Below, piece by piece: positions 51,301-61,440 of a DNA stretch of 64,000 bases. The stretch spans positions 11,034,609-11,098,608 of the forward strand of contig CM041084.1 in assembly GCA_023079485.1 (NCBI GenBank), written 5' to 3'. Position 1 is the stretch's first letter; every line of letters begins with the position of its first letter. This DNA is from Archilochus colubris (lineage: Eukaryota; Chordata; Aves; Apodiformes; Trochilidae). Below the pieces are notes generated by a model. The model made no database searches, was not told where the DNA came from, and saw nothing but the letters and a program-made list of their open reading frames with translations. Both the position numbers and the translations under genes were made by a program.

Positions 51301-54300
51301 AAGTTACTTACTTGAAAGACTCTTTAATGAAACTTTTTGTAAAGATAAATATTTCACAAGGATGCAAAAATACATCTATGATTCTATTTCCAATCAACGA
51401 AGAAGACAGGGCTGTCATGGAAATATGGTTATATGTGGTCATTTGGGCTATATGGTTTGCATTTGTTTGGGAAAGCCATCTCATAAATCACAGCCAGTTC
51501 TCCAATCAGTTATTAAAACACTTTGCATCAGACTCCACTGGGCCTCTGGGGAGCCTTGGATCCAATGTTAATGGCCCCTTCTCCTTTTCCTTCCTCCTCT
51601 GCCAGCTCAGGCTCAGATCTGGCCTTCCCTGTGCATCAGTTCCTGGCATGGCTTCCCCAGCCTCATTCCTCATCCCCCTGCATGTATTTTTTCATGGTCC
51701 TTCTCTATGGTCCTGGAAATTGCCCAGACAGCAAACTAAGTAGCATTGTGCAAAGAGAAGGATTAATATTTATTTTTTTCCTAAAAAAAATTAATAGAAG
51801 CATCTGAAAATTGATGCTTGGAGAGATCTTGGGATTTTATTGTACAAAATGTTTTATTTCATGCACTGTGAGCAATCCTGGTTTTTATAGACCTGTTCAT
51901 AGTTCGTATGCATAAATCCTTCAGGGCTTAAAGACCAAAGAGTAGGTTTTAACTCACTGCTGTGCAAAAGGCACTAACAGGATGTTAATACAGGATGCAT
52001 GTGGCTTATAGACCTTGTGAGAATCATGAGATTACACTTAAAATGTAATTTCGGTAAAACATATGCAGGTTTTGGAGTCTCTGACTTGCAACTGTGGAGG
52101 AGGTCAGTGTGTATGAAGTGAAACCTGACAGAAAGATGTGCATAAAGTTAAGAATGTTTTGTAGACCATGTTTAGTTAAGACACTACTTCCTGAATCCAG
52201 ATGTCCTAGAAGAAAGTACTGAAAAAACCCCAACAGATAAAACACTACAATAAGCTCTAGTCTGTCAACTTTTCTAACTCAGTCAGAAATTGCACTGATA
52301 AAAATATACTTGAAGTGTTTTTCTAAGCAGCTCAGTAAATACAAAAAGTATTATAAGCTTTTGAATGCAAAAAAATTATTCTTCTAATCTTCTGGGGTTC
52401 TTTCCTCACCAGCAAATGTGCATGGTATTGTAAAAGTCCATGGACTAAATGTTAAAATCATTCAGTAATGACAAAACTGTAATCTCCATACACTGAGTTA
52501 AATAACTGAGCTTGGGTAGCTCTGAGAGTTGTGATTTCTATAGGAACACCCTATCTTCAATCCAATCTACTCTTTCCATAGATAGATCCTAAGCTGTAAT
52601 GCAATAAATCTGTCACTGATGACACGGCACTTATGTCTATTTTCCCCTATATCTATTAACTGCAAAGTAATTTCTGTGTACATCATGCTTCAGTTAACTC
52701 ATCTTGATAGCAATAAAGTGGAGACAGCTCCAGACTTCCCATCCCTGGAATAAATATTGGAAACTCTCTCTCATTCTACTTTCTTCACTAAGCACTGGTC
52801 TTGAGTCATAATATTGTGGTGCCACAAAACGCACCATAATGCTCTAGCTGTGCATTGGTAGAGAAACATATTTAGAATAGAATTTGCTTCTGAAAGGAAA
52901 TATTAGAAATCATCATTCAGGTGGGTGAAGGATTTTAGAGATAAGGTATTTCACTGCAGTATTCTGAAATGTGGTATTCCCATTTAGAGCAAATAATTTC
53001 CAAGTAAATTCATGGATTTTGTCACTGGAAGGTTTGTCCTCTTCAGAGCATCTTGCCTTGGTCTTCCTCTAGAAAGGATGAGCCTCATTGTATTGGAGCA
53101 CAATAAAAGTATTCTGTAGCATTTTTCCTCATTGTGGATCCTGATCTCCAGGGAGAGACTTGACTCAATGACACAATGACTTAAAAGGACTTGTGTTATG
53201 TTCTAGCAAAAAACAATAGCAGCAACAAATGTGTCTCAAAGATAGAGCTTTATCTTTGTTACAGATGGGAAATGCCATCCAAAGGGCTGATTTCTTATTG
53301 GAGCAGACATCAAAACACAAACCCATGAGCTGTGTTTCAGCCGGAGCTGAAAGGAGTTTTGAATAAAATTTTGGGCTTAGAGCAGCACAAGAAGAAATTT
53401 TCTCCACTATGTCTGTGATGTCCTGCCCAAGCACAGGGTAAAAATATTTCCTTCATCACAGAAAGTTATGATGCCTCTATAGAGAAAATACCTGAGGGTT
53501 GAAATTTGATCTAGAAAAAAAGTCTTCACTGAAGAAATGAAAATTTGGTGAAAGCCACTGCATGGTGACAGATTTGTGACCAGCAGAAAATGGCTATAAC
53601 ACACTTGCTCACTACTTGTACAGCTCACAGCATCCACAGCCAAGGGGCAAGATGCTCTCAAGAGGTCTGACCTTCAAGTGACAAAATCCATTAATTTACT
53701 TGGAAAGCTTTTCCTAAAACAGGAACATCACACTTCAGGATACTTCAGTGAATCACACTCTACTACAGTCATACTCTTCTGTCAAGCATGCAAGCAGCAC
53801 TCTGGAGAAGTGCACAGCATGAGCCACAGTTACACATTCACATCATTTTATATTGAAATCTCATATATAATTTTTAAGGTATTCATGTCCATACTGACTA
53901 GGGTTTTAGACAGTTAGTACTAATTCTAAATGGTTTAAAATAAGCAGTCAAGGAAGGTTTTCAGGCTCCAAACTTTAAATTAAGAGAGTTTGCATCAGCT
54001 GCAAACACTGTGTGTGAGATTTTCTCAGCCACAGCTTAGGCTGAGCAAATAAATTAAACAAGCAACAGGATAACTTTCAAAAGTAATATTGTTACCAAAA
54101 TTAATTAATTTAACTTAGGACAACTGAGGTGGCTGAAAACAATAATTGTATCACTTTTCTAATACTTGCATATATAATTGTCCTCATTCTACTAACGTCT
54201 TCCCTGTTTACATCAGATTTCATCCAATTGTTCCACAAACCCTGTGAAGAACAACAGAAAGTATAGTATTTACAGGGCAAGGACAAATAAAGTACATATT

Positions 54301-54933
54301 TACATAAGGTACAGAATTCAATTAAAGTCAGTAGCAACTAAACTAAAATAAATTGTAATCGTCCCAAGTGAACAGCTATGACACTGCCTTTGCTTGACCT
54401 TCTGCTTATTCTTAGTACAATTTGCAAGTTTCCTCCCCAAATGTTCCAGCAGCTTCATCTCTGTATTAGTTCTGAGCACCTTCTGCAGTCACATCTTGTT
54501 CTCAGAATGAATTCCTGAGGGGTCCACAACCTGGGTCCATGATGCTAAATTTGGGAATTCTAACATGGCTGCATGGCCATTAACATGCTGTCATTGCTGA
54601 CAGGGGCAGCTCTCCCAGTGGAGACCCCTTGGTTCCTCTGCCTTTATCTGCTGCCAGGACCAAAAGTACCCCTCACCCCAGCCCTGCCACACTCCTGCCT
54701 ACCAACAGTGAACCAGCATCTGTCCTGACAGAAAAAATCAGGAAATCAGAGGAGAAAGAGAAACCTGGAATTTTTTCCTTCTTTCAAGTCCCCATAGGAC
54801 AGTGTGGCTACATGTTGTCTTTAATATAGTTGGTGTTTAATGTGATTTTATTTTAAACCAGTCCTTATGGAACTATGAAATGCCCATTAAGAAGCAAAGC
54901 ATCTGTCCAGATGGCATCAGCATAGCTGACTCT

Positions 54934-55005
54934 GCCTCTGAGCAACGAGATGTACTGGATGGCCTTTTGAGATCCCTTTCACTTCTGTTTCCTATGACTC
55001 TTTTC
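54934..55005 (+). mobile_element. Old CR1 LINE 3' end fragment
   Basis: GTACTGGATGGCCTTTTGAG, ATCCCTTTCACTTCTGTTTC and CTATGACTCTT correspond to the CR1 tail pattern 'ggactagatggcctttggaggtcccttccaactt...ctatgattct'. Substitutions are many, so the copy is old. Confidence 0.72.
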
Positions 55006-55102
55006 TACAATGAAAACTAAAGTGCTTTAATACCATCCACAAGTGAGCACAACTGCCAAGAAAATACATACTGGAGAGAAAAATCCCTTTTGATTGCTCT
55101 AG

Positions 55103-55150
55103 GTTGGTTTTTTTTTTGTTTGTTTGGTTTTTTTTTTGGTTGGTTTTTTT
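55103..55150. repeat. G/T-only low-complexity tract
   Basis: About 48 bases built only of GGTT and T runs (GGTTGGTTTTTTTTTTGTTT and similar). The complementary strand is purely A and C. Confidence 0.9.
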
Positions 55151-55301
55151 AACCTAATGTACAGCTAGATCTTCTCCCAGAAAGAAACTAATTTTTTACT
55201 GTTACTTGTGAGTGCTGGCTATTTTTATTACTTTTATATCTCTGATACAGGCATTTCTTTCAGACAAGACACTCTCAGCCTGGGATGTATTTGATCCTTT
55301 C

Positions 55302-55320
55302 TTTTTTTTTTTTTTTTTTT
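55302..55320. repeat. Poly-T run (19 T)
   Basis: An uninterrupted T run in a T-rich zone (about 55100-55395) that also holds several other T runs near 55366-55393. Confidence 0.9.
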
Positions 55321-55395
55321 AAGCAGACATCACACTCTAACCTTAATGCTTTGTATTGTGATTTTGTTTTTTTTTAGTCTTTTTTATTTTTTTTT

Positions 55396-57331
55396 CATTG
55401 GAGGCCCCTGTAATCTAAATATGTCTTTATTTCCAAGAGGATGACTGTTTCCTAGGTGATGACATGGCTTCTGGCCGAGACAAAAGCTGTTCCACCCAAG
55501 GAAATCTTCTGAAGTGCTAAACCCAAGGATGTACTTTTCATTTCATCCTCAGTGCATGTAGCTTTTCTCTTCTGCACGAAAGCCTCAGCTGCTATGTTAC
55601 CAGGTCTTCACCTTTACAGCTTCATTTGTTATTAGCATCCTTGGCACTCTGCTTTGGTAGCCATTTAGCAAAGGATTCAAGATATAACAGCAAAAAATTG
55701 TAAAACTGTAAAATAAGTTCCCTGAACACGAGTGCAGAGAACTTTGAGATGGGTCAGGCATGGAGCAGTGTCTGGAGGCAGCTGATGGCATGATGGCCTT
55801 GCAGGATCCTGAGTGGCAACACTGACCCTGGCCAGAGTAAACAAAAGGAAGGGAAGAGCTCTCCTGTGGTCACTACTCCAGGTTTGGCTCTTCTCTTGAC
55901 CTGTTTCTGGGAGACTAGTGGTAACTTGTCTGGGCTTCAGCCGCTGATGGACTGATTGAGATGATGTCCTCCCACCAAAAGATGCCCAGCACACATTTGC
56001 CTGGCAATGGAATGCTAAACCTTGTGCTGAGTATTTATTAAGTTGCATAGGTTATGGATTAAAGGTTCACACTCAGCTCTGACCAAGGCTTAACATGAAA
56101 TAACAGAGAAACTGAATCTATTCTCAAAGAACCACTGTCAGCATGGATAGAGGAGAAAACTGCTTTTAGACAGGGAATGACTTTTTTCTTGAAAAATAAA
56201 ACACAAACAAAAATGAAACCAGAACACACACACACACACACCCTCCCCTCTCCACCTCTCCAGCTACTTGTGTTCTCTGGAAACTGAGGAAAGAAAAATA
56301 ACTGCATAATAAACCAGCAGCAATGCTCTCTACATTTGGCTTGTGCTGCAAGTCTTCCCTTGTGTCCTGAGGAACCTGGTGCTGATGGATTGGACCCTGA
56401 CTGTTCATAAGAGTCCCCACCTGCTTAGTGATGGGTGGCAGCACTGCAAGTCACACCTTTTAGCAGAGAGGCAAACTTGGGTAAACAAGTTCACAAAAAG
56501 GACACAATACAGCCTTTTCTGTCAAAAGGGGAAAATTATAATAGAGCATATATTAGTAACAGAGAAAATTTCAGTTTTAATATGAAGGAAATGTAGAGAG
56601 AAGGGCAAGGTGAAGGACGAGCAAGGGTGGAAGTACGAAATTGTTTATGACAACTTAAATGTAAAATGCTGCTTATTTACATATCTGAATTGCATTTCAG
56701 TGGGGAATAGATGAAGTTACAGAGTTCTCTATGGTTTTGAAACTTACTGTGTCTTAGTTTTCCTGAGACTGTGTGCCTGGAGATGGTTCATCTTCCAGAA
56801 TTTCTGATAAAATATTTTTTATCAAACTTCAAAAACGGTGACAGAATTTTTCACAAATAATTCCTTGTTTGTATTTTTAAATCTTTTGTGAATTTTCCTA
56901 GTATTTTAGCACCAGTCTCTAATGCATATATAAAGTCAGTGCTGATACAGAGTCCTGTTGGGTTAATTAGAAACATCCAGGCTGTTTAGTGCTACCCAAG
57001 CGGTAGTCAGTCCTTGAATGGAAGTTTCAAGAAATATATTGATATTTATACTCTGGGCCATTTTAGCCATGTTAACTGCCAATGAGATATTCACCATAGG
57101 CAGTATGAGCACAAAGTTCCCTGACTATTGCACTTGGGAGATAAGCAAGATGTCTCTTTTCTCATCAAGATTAACTCAGAGGTTTTTTTGTTTTAAAATA
57201 GGGAATCAAAAGATTCCAAAATATGAAGAATCTGAGTTTCTTTTAAAGGATTTAATTTGTAGGGATCCTTCAGAGTAAAACTACGGAGTACTCAATTTAT
57301 CTATTTCTGAGAGTTAAAAGAATGAAATGAA
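55396..57331. other. Unique non-coding sequence
   Basis: Only the (CA)n at 56.23 kb and short open frames; no recognised gene or mobile element. Confidence 0.55.
56226..56242. repeat. (CA)n microsatellite
   Basis: About eight uninterrupted AC/CA units followed by a C-rich stretch (CCCTCCCCTC). Confidence 0.9.
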
Positions 57332-57412
57332 CCCTGTTGGGATTTAAACCTGAGGTTTCATGGACTCTAGGTGTTTCAGATCAGATGCTTGAACCACTAA
57401 ATCATCCCACCA
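57332..57412 (-). mobile_element. tRNA-like remnant (tRNA-derived repeat or tRNA pseudogene), minus strand
   Basis: Read on the minus strand, the block starts TGGTGGGATGATTTAGTGGT, continues TCAAGCATCTGATCTGAAAC and ends near CAGGTTTAAATCCCAACAGG. 'ATTTAGTGGTTCAAGCA' fits a degenerate pol III box A / D-arm, and 'GGTTTAAATCC' fits box B / T-arm (GGTTCGAATCC). Spacing is right for a tRNA, but the acceptor stem is poorly paired and the anticodon arm is unclear. It is best read as an old tRNA-derived interspersed element or a tRNA pseudogene, not a working tRNA. Confidence 0.6.
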
Positions 57413-57775
57413 AATAGAATACTTGTGTTCTGTGTTTTTAGTTCTTTTAGCCAAAACTTCTGAGCTTGGTGGGATTTTGTGTCTCTGTCTGAATTGATTA
57501 GCACAGCAAATAGTGCAGTAGAACAGTGAATGCACAGCCCTGACATATACTCTGTGCAGTGAGCAAGGATTTTCCATTTCATAGATCATTTGCATTTGCT
57601 TCAGCAGTTGAAAAAGTTAATATATATATTTAACTCACAGAAGGGTTAAAAAAATTCTTCTTATTTCCTCTTCCCTCTTCTCTCTGTGGTGAGAGGATGT
57701 CTGGGCACTCCCATCTGCATTTTTCCTTGAAAGCCTATAGCTCAGCCCATGTCCGACTGCACCTTTGTCAGTCAT

Positions 57776-57833
57776 CTCATGACATTCTCATGACATTGGA
57801 AGTTGTCTTTTGCTTGCAAATTTCAATTTGCAA
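57776..57833. repeat. 11-bp tandem repeat next to a perfect inverted octamer-like repeat
   Basis: CTCATGACATT is repeated exactly at 57776-57786 and 57787-57797. Sixteen bases later TTGCAAAT (57814-57821) and ATTTGCAA (57826-57833) form a perfect 8-bp inverted repeat with a 4-base spacer. ATTTGCAA is one base from the POU octamer ATTTGCAT. Confidence 0.7.
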
Positions 57834-58264
57834 ATCTTCTCTGTGGCTGTGTGAGCCTGGGTGACTGGTATCATATAGGACTGGTGTGCTACTGGACTGG
57901 CCCAGTAGTGCTTACAGGCTCCATAGCACCCATATTTTTGCATCCCCATCTATTAATTTAAATTGATGAAGTAGGACTAGTTCCAGCTCTGTGAAAAATC
58001 AGCACACAAGAGGACAAAAATATGGACTATCCATGAGTCATATTTACACAGACTTTGATAAGTGGATGGAGCTTTTTAGCCCATCATACTTCGTGAGATT
58101 TCAGAACTCCTCTTTCCCAGTAGGATGAAGCCAGTATCTCCTGGAGGTGTTTCAGAGATCCTGACTACTGACAGACAGCCTGGAGTGGGTGACCCCGGTT
58201 CATCGTGCAGCTCTGTTTGATTCACTAATGAGGTACTAATAGGGCCAGGGAGCAGAAGTGATTG

Positions 58265-58340
58265 CCTTGATAGCTCAGTGATTTGGTCACTCATCTAAAA
58301 CGTGGGAGAAGCAAGGTCATGCTCGTGCTCTAAGTCAGGC
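58265..58340 (+). mobile_element. tRNA-like remnant, plus strand
   Basis: CCTTGATAGCTCAGTGATTT then GGTCACTCATCTAAAACGTG, GGAGAAGCAAGGTCATGCTC and GTGCTCTAAGTCAGGC. 'TAGCTCAGTG' is a strong box A / D-arm start; the box B position (AAGGTCATGCTCG) is degraded. From memory, the block resembles tRNA-derived repeats of turtles and crocodilians (…cactcacctgggacgtgggag…), which would make it an old amniote repeat. That family assignment is inference. It lies about 0.9 kb from the minus-strand tRNA-like block. Confidence 0.55.
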
Positions 58341-58814
58341 AAAGCAATAGCTAAATACATGTCCCCAGTACTCTAGCTGCAGCTCTCACCATCAGACAGA
58401 CCAGTGTTGTGTAACCTTTCTTCATGAAGAAGTTCTCCCTTGAACTGAGATGCTACTACATGAGAAATCATTTAGTTGAAAATACTTCAAAAGAGCTCTT
58501 GCTATCAGACTGCTGTGTAAGGGAAGGAAATAAAAGGGGCAGTTGTGAAACCATTAGTGTTGCATGCTGCACATTGCTTGTTCTTAACCTGTTATTTGGG
58601 CCCAGGAGCAGCAGCCCTTCCTTTTCAACCTACTTAGCTGTCAGCATGAAGGGCAAGCAGGGAGTCCCACACTGCAGGGTGGAAGCATTAAATCTTGTGT
58701 AAAATGACCATAAGATTTTAGAAACATGGAAGTTATTTGCATGGGTTGCCAAAAGACCAATGCAAAGTGATGGCAAATTCTCTATTCTTCCGTGGTCTAC
58801 AGAAATTATGAATT
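58341..58814. other. Unique non-coding sequence
   Basis: Between the tRNA-like remnant and the TA-rich tract. A 92-codon plus-strand frame (58424-58702) has no recognisable content. Confidence 0.55.
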
Positions 58815-58929
58815 GGATATAAATATTATATAATAAATATCTTATAATATATTAATATATATAAATAATATATATAATATATATAGATAATATATTATAA
58901 TATATTAATATATTATAAATAAATATATT
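58815..58929. repeat. TA-rich, self-complementary tract at the CR1 5' junction
   Basis: About 115 bases made almost only of A and T, with many TATAATAT, ATTAATAT and AATATATT strings. The 18-mer TATAATATATTAATATAT occurs twice, at 58843-58860 and 58896-58913. The tract is partly palindromic and could form hairpins or a cruciform. It abuts the CR1 5' edge, and the sequence after the CR1 tail (AAATATTTATTAATATTT) is also AT-rich, so the CR1 probably landed inside an AT-rich target. Confidence 0.85.
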
Positions 58930-60003
58930 GTGGTCTACCTGGACTTCAGCAAGGCCTTTGACACCGTCTCCCACAGCATCCTCCTGAAAAAGCTGTCAGC
59001 CAACAGCTTGGACAGGAGCACCCTGTGCTGGGTTAGGAACTGGCTGGAGGGCCGGGCCCAGAGAGTGGTGCTGAATGGGGCTGCATCCAGTTGGCAGCCG
59101 GTCACTAGTGGTGTCCCCCGGGGATCAGTGTTGGGCCCAGTTCTGTTCAATATCTTCATTGATGATTTAGATGAGGGGATTGAGTCCATCATCAGCAAAT
59201 TCGCAGACGACACTAAGCTGGGGGGGAGGTGTCGATCAACTGGAAGGCAGGAGGGCTCTGCAGAGGGACCTGGACAGACTGGAGAGTTGGGCTGATTCCA
59301 ATGGGATGAAGTTCAACATTCCAAGTGCTGGGTCCTGCACTTTGGCCACAACAACCCCATGCAGCGCTACAGGCTGGGGACAGAGTGGCTGGAGAGCAGC
59401 CAGGCAGAAAGGGACGTGGGAGTCTGGATTGACAGGAAGCTGAACATGAGCCAGCAGTGTGCCCAGGTGGCCAAGAAAGCCAATGGCATCCTGGCCTGTA
59501 TCTGAAACAGCGTCGCCAGCAGGTCCAAGGAAGTGATTCTTCCCCTGTACTCAGCACTGGTGAGGCCACACCTTGAGTACTGTGTCCAGTTCTGGGCCCC
59601 CCAGTTCAGGAAGGATATAGAGGTCCTGGAGCAGGTCCAAAGGAGGGCAACCAGGCTGGTGAAGGGACTCGAGCACAGACCCTATGAGGAGAGGCTGAGG
59701 GAGCTGGGGCTGTTCAGCCTGGAGAAGAGGAGGCTCAGGGGAGACCTCATCGCTCTCTACAACTACCTGAAAGGAGGTTGTAGCCAGGGGGGGGTTGGGC
59801 TCTTTTGCCAGACGACTTTCAACAAAACAAGAGGGCATGGTCTTAAGTTGTGCCAGGGGAAGTTTAGGTTAGATATTAGAAAGAATTTCTTTACGGAGAG
59901 AGTGATCCGGCATTGGAATGGGCTGCCCAGGGAAGTAGTGGATTCTCCTTCCCTGGAGATATTTAAAAAGAGACTGGATGTGGCACTCAGTGCCATGGTC
60001 TAG
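58930..60003 (+). pseudogene. CR1 ORF2 fragment (reverse transcriptase palm plus C-terminal domain), broken
   Basis: In a live element this ORF encodes the endonuclease/reverse transcriptase that copies CR1 RNA into the genome. From 58930, frame 1 reads LDFSKAFD at residues 4-11 (motif A with its catalytic Asp), the motif B region [11 protein letters not shown] at 60-70, and FADD at residues 91-94 (motif C, the catalytic Asp pair, about 59200-59211). The frame is lost at the G run at about 59218-59226. It continues in frame 2 ([20 protein letters not shown]) and returns to frame 1 near 59318-59326, where one base seems to be missing. An in-frame TGA lies at 59503-59505. From 59533 frame 1 stays open through [38 protein letters not shown] and [20 protein letters not shown] to a stop just before 60004. 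Motif B has Arg where CR1 and most LINE enzymes have Gln (VPQGS). This is a dead copy of a mobile-element gene, not a host gene. Confidence 0.93.
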
Positions 60004-60105
60004 CAACCGCAACGGTGGTTCAAGGGTTGGACTCGATGATCTCTGAGGTCCCTTCCAACCCAGCCAATTCTATGATTCTATGATTCTGTGATGATTCTAT
60101 GAAAT
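60004..60105 (+). repeat. CR1 3' UTR and terminal octamer-type repeat
   Basis: After the ORF2 stop comes the conserved CR1 tail: GGTTGGACTCGATGATCTC, then AGGTCCCTTCCAACCCAGCC, then tandem ATTCTATG-type units ending at about 60100. This is the part of CR1 recognised by its reverse transcriptase for priming, and it fixes the element's orientation and 3' boundary. The last units are slightly irregular (TGATTCTGTGATGATTCTATGA). Confidence 0.95.
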
Positions 60106-61336
60106 ATTTATTAATATTTGAAATCAAGGCTTTCCTGGGAAAAAGACTTGCTAAGTGAGGGTTTTTCATTTGTCCACTTCACTTTTTTTCGATATTTATT
60201 GATCAGATATGTAATGAAGACAGCTGGGTCATGTAGTTAGAAAGAAACACTGACATGTTCCTGTGAGCACAGAGAATAACCTGTTCGATTGGAGTTTGTG
60301 TAGACAGTGACACCAGAAAATGAGGAACAATGCAGAAGTACTGTGTGTGGGACTTTTAAAAATGTCTGTGTGATAAATACATAATGAGAAACAGAAACAG
60401 CAAATCCCACATGGAACCTGATCACTTGTTTTTTCTAGTCTGGGCTTGTTTCAACATCAAGCACTTGAGAATAACAAGCTAAAAACTTGCTGTGGAAATC
60501 CTAGAATAGAGCACTTTTTCCTAAAGATTTCTTTCTTACTTGATTTAATTAGAGATTGGCTTATGCCCTGGAGCAGTGGGATTTGTATTAGTTCTAAAAT
60601 CTTTTAAAATCCTGATATTGATGGATATTTGTGTTGCCTGTATAAATACTTTTTTTTTTCTTGAATCCTGATATATTCTTTGCCAAAATGATACCCAACA
60701 ATGAGCCTTACAGGCTAACCCATTATAGCCTTATACATCTTGTTGGGTTTTTTTGGTCTTATGAAACACAACTTTGTTTTCTCTGATGAGATTAGATAGG
60801 CAGAAAATGTAAAGAAAAGAATTGCATTTTATGAGCACCTAAGCAATTCAGGAGTGCAAGCTGTACAGCAGACAAATTACATATCTTGCAAATGTTATCC
60901 AAAAACTTTATTATTTGAAAACACTCTAAAATATTCCCAGCCAGCTACAAGGACTTTACACAGATGGGGTATAAACCATATTTCTAATTTCTTCAATAGA
61001 GGACATTCCAGTCCCTCACTGAAAACCCACTTACAAGCATGCAAAATGTATTGAAATGATTCAGTTCCAACTGAACTTGCTTCAGGCAGGCATTTAGCTG
61101 TCAAGTGCCAGAGTTTTATGCTTGATCTTGCATCAGCATCTTGAGAGGTAACACCATCTACCCTCCTGGGCAAAATATTGAATTCTTGATTCTTAAGAGA
61201 TTCTGATCTTAAAAAAATAGTGTGATCAATTGTCTTCTCAGAAGAATTCTTCCTTGCTTTTTAAGGACTTATATACCTAAGCACCAGGCCCTCTTAACAG
61301 ATGCATCTTTCATACAAGATCTCCTGTAATTCAGGG
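60106..61336. other. Unique non-coding sequence
   Basis: No gene or repeat recognised downstream of the CR1 up to the MIR-like remnant. Confidence 0.6.
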
Positions 61337-61440
61337 AAGTATTATTATTATTATACTGCTTCCACAAATGATGAACCAAGAAATGGTGATTTGCCTAAGG
61401 TCACACAGAAGGTCCTGGATTAAAATCTATCTCCTCATCA
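61337..61440 (-). mobile_element. MIR / CORE-SINE-like remnant, minus strand
   Basis: AGTATTATTATTATTATACT is followed by GTGATTTGCCTAAGGTCACA, CAGAAGGTCCTGGATTAAAA and TCTAT. The order (ATTATTATT, then 'gcccaaggtcacacag', then '...gggattcgaacc') is that of a reversed MIR-type element. Such CORE-SINEs are ancient and shared by amniotes. Edges are approximate. Confidence 0.6.

Larger units (their letters stand above)
44948..54933. other. Non-coding sequence with small CR1 piece and low-complexity tracts
   Basis: Besides the CR1 end at 47.2 kb and the A/C, T and TTTA tracts, nothing is recognisable. The 158- and 143-codon plus-strand frames at 51095-51571 and 51312-51743 overlap in different frames and cross an A/C-rich tract. 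I do not regard them as genes. Confidence 0.55.
58930..60105 (+). mobile_element. CR1 LINE retrotransposon, 5'-truncated, 3'-complete
   Basis: The plus-strand translation shows the palm part of a CR1-type reverse transcriptase followed by the ORF2 C-terminal region, a stop codon, a short 3' UTR and the CR1 terminal repeat (ATTCTATGATTCTATGATTC and variants, about 60069-60100). The 5' edge is abrupt: CR1-like sequence starts at GTGGTCTACC (58930), directly after a TA-rich tract, so the 5' UTR, ORF1, the endonuclease domain and the first half of the reverse transcriptase are missing. This is normal for CR1, which is copied from its 3' end by target-primed reverse transcription. The insert is clearly richer in G and C than its flanks. 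Good sequence preservation with only a few lesions suggests it is the youngest CR1 copy in the window. No clear target-site duplication is visible, which is usual for CR1. It cannot move on its own. Confidence 0.97.

Noticed and set aside
51372..51388. CTATGATTCTATTTCC as a possible CR1 tail
   Set aside because: Only one tail-like unit with no CR1 sequence upstream; too short to call.
51095..51743. Overlapping 158- and 143-codon plus-strand open frames
   Set aside because: They use different frames of the same DNA, the first crosses an A/C-rich tract that lacks stops by composition, and neither has recognisable protein content.
57332..57412. Functional tRNA gene on the minus strand
   Set aside because: Box A and box B are recognisable but the acceptor stem does not pair well and the anticodon arm is unclear, so only a tRNA-like remnant is called.
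59213..59838. Minus-strand open frames of 118 and 95 codons inside the CR1
   Set aside because: They are antisense shadows of the CR1 ORF2, whose plus-strand reading has clear reverse transcriptase motifs.
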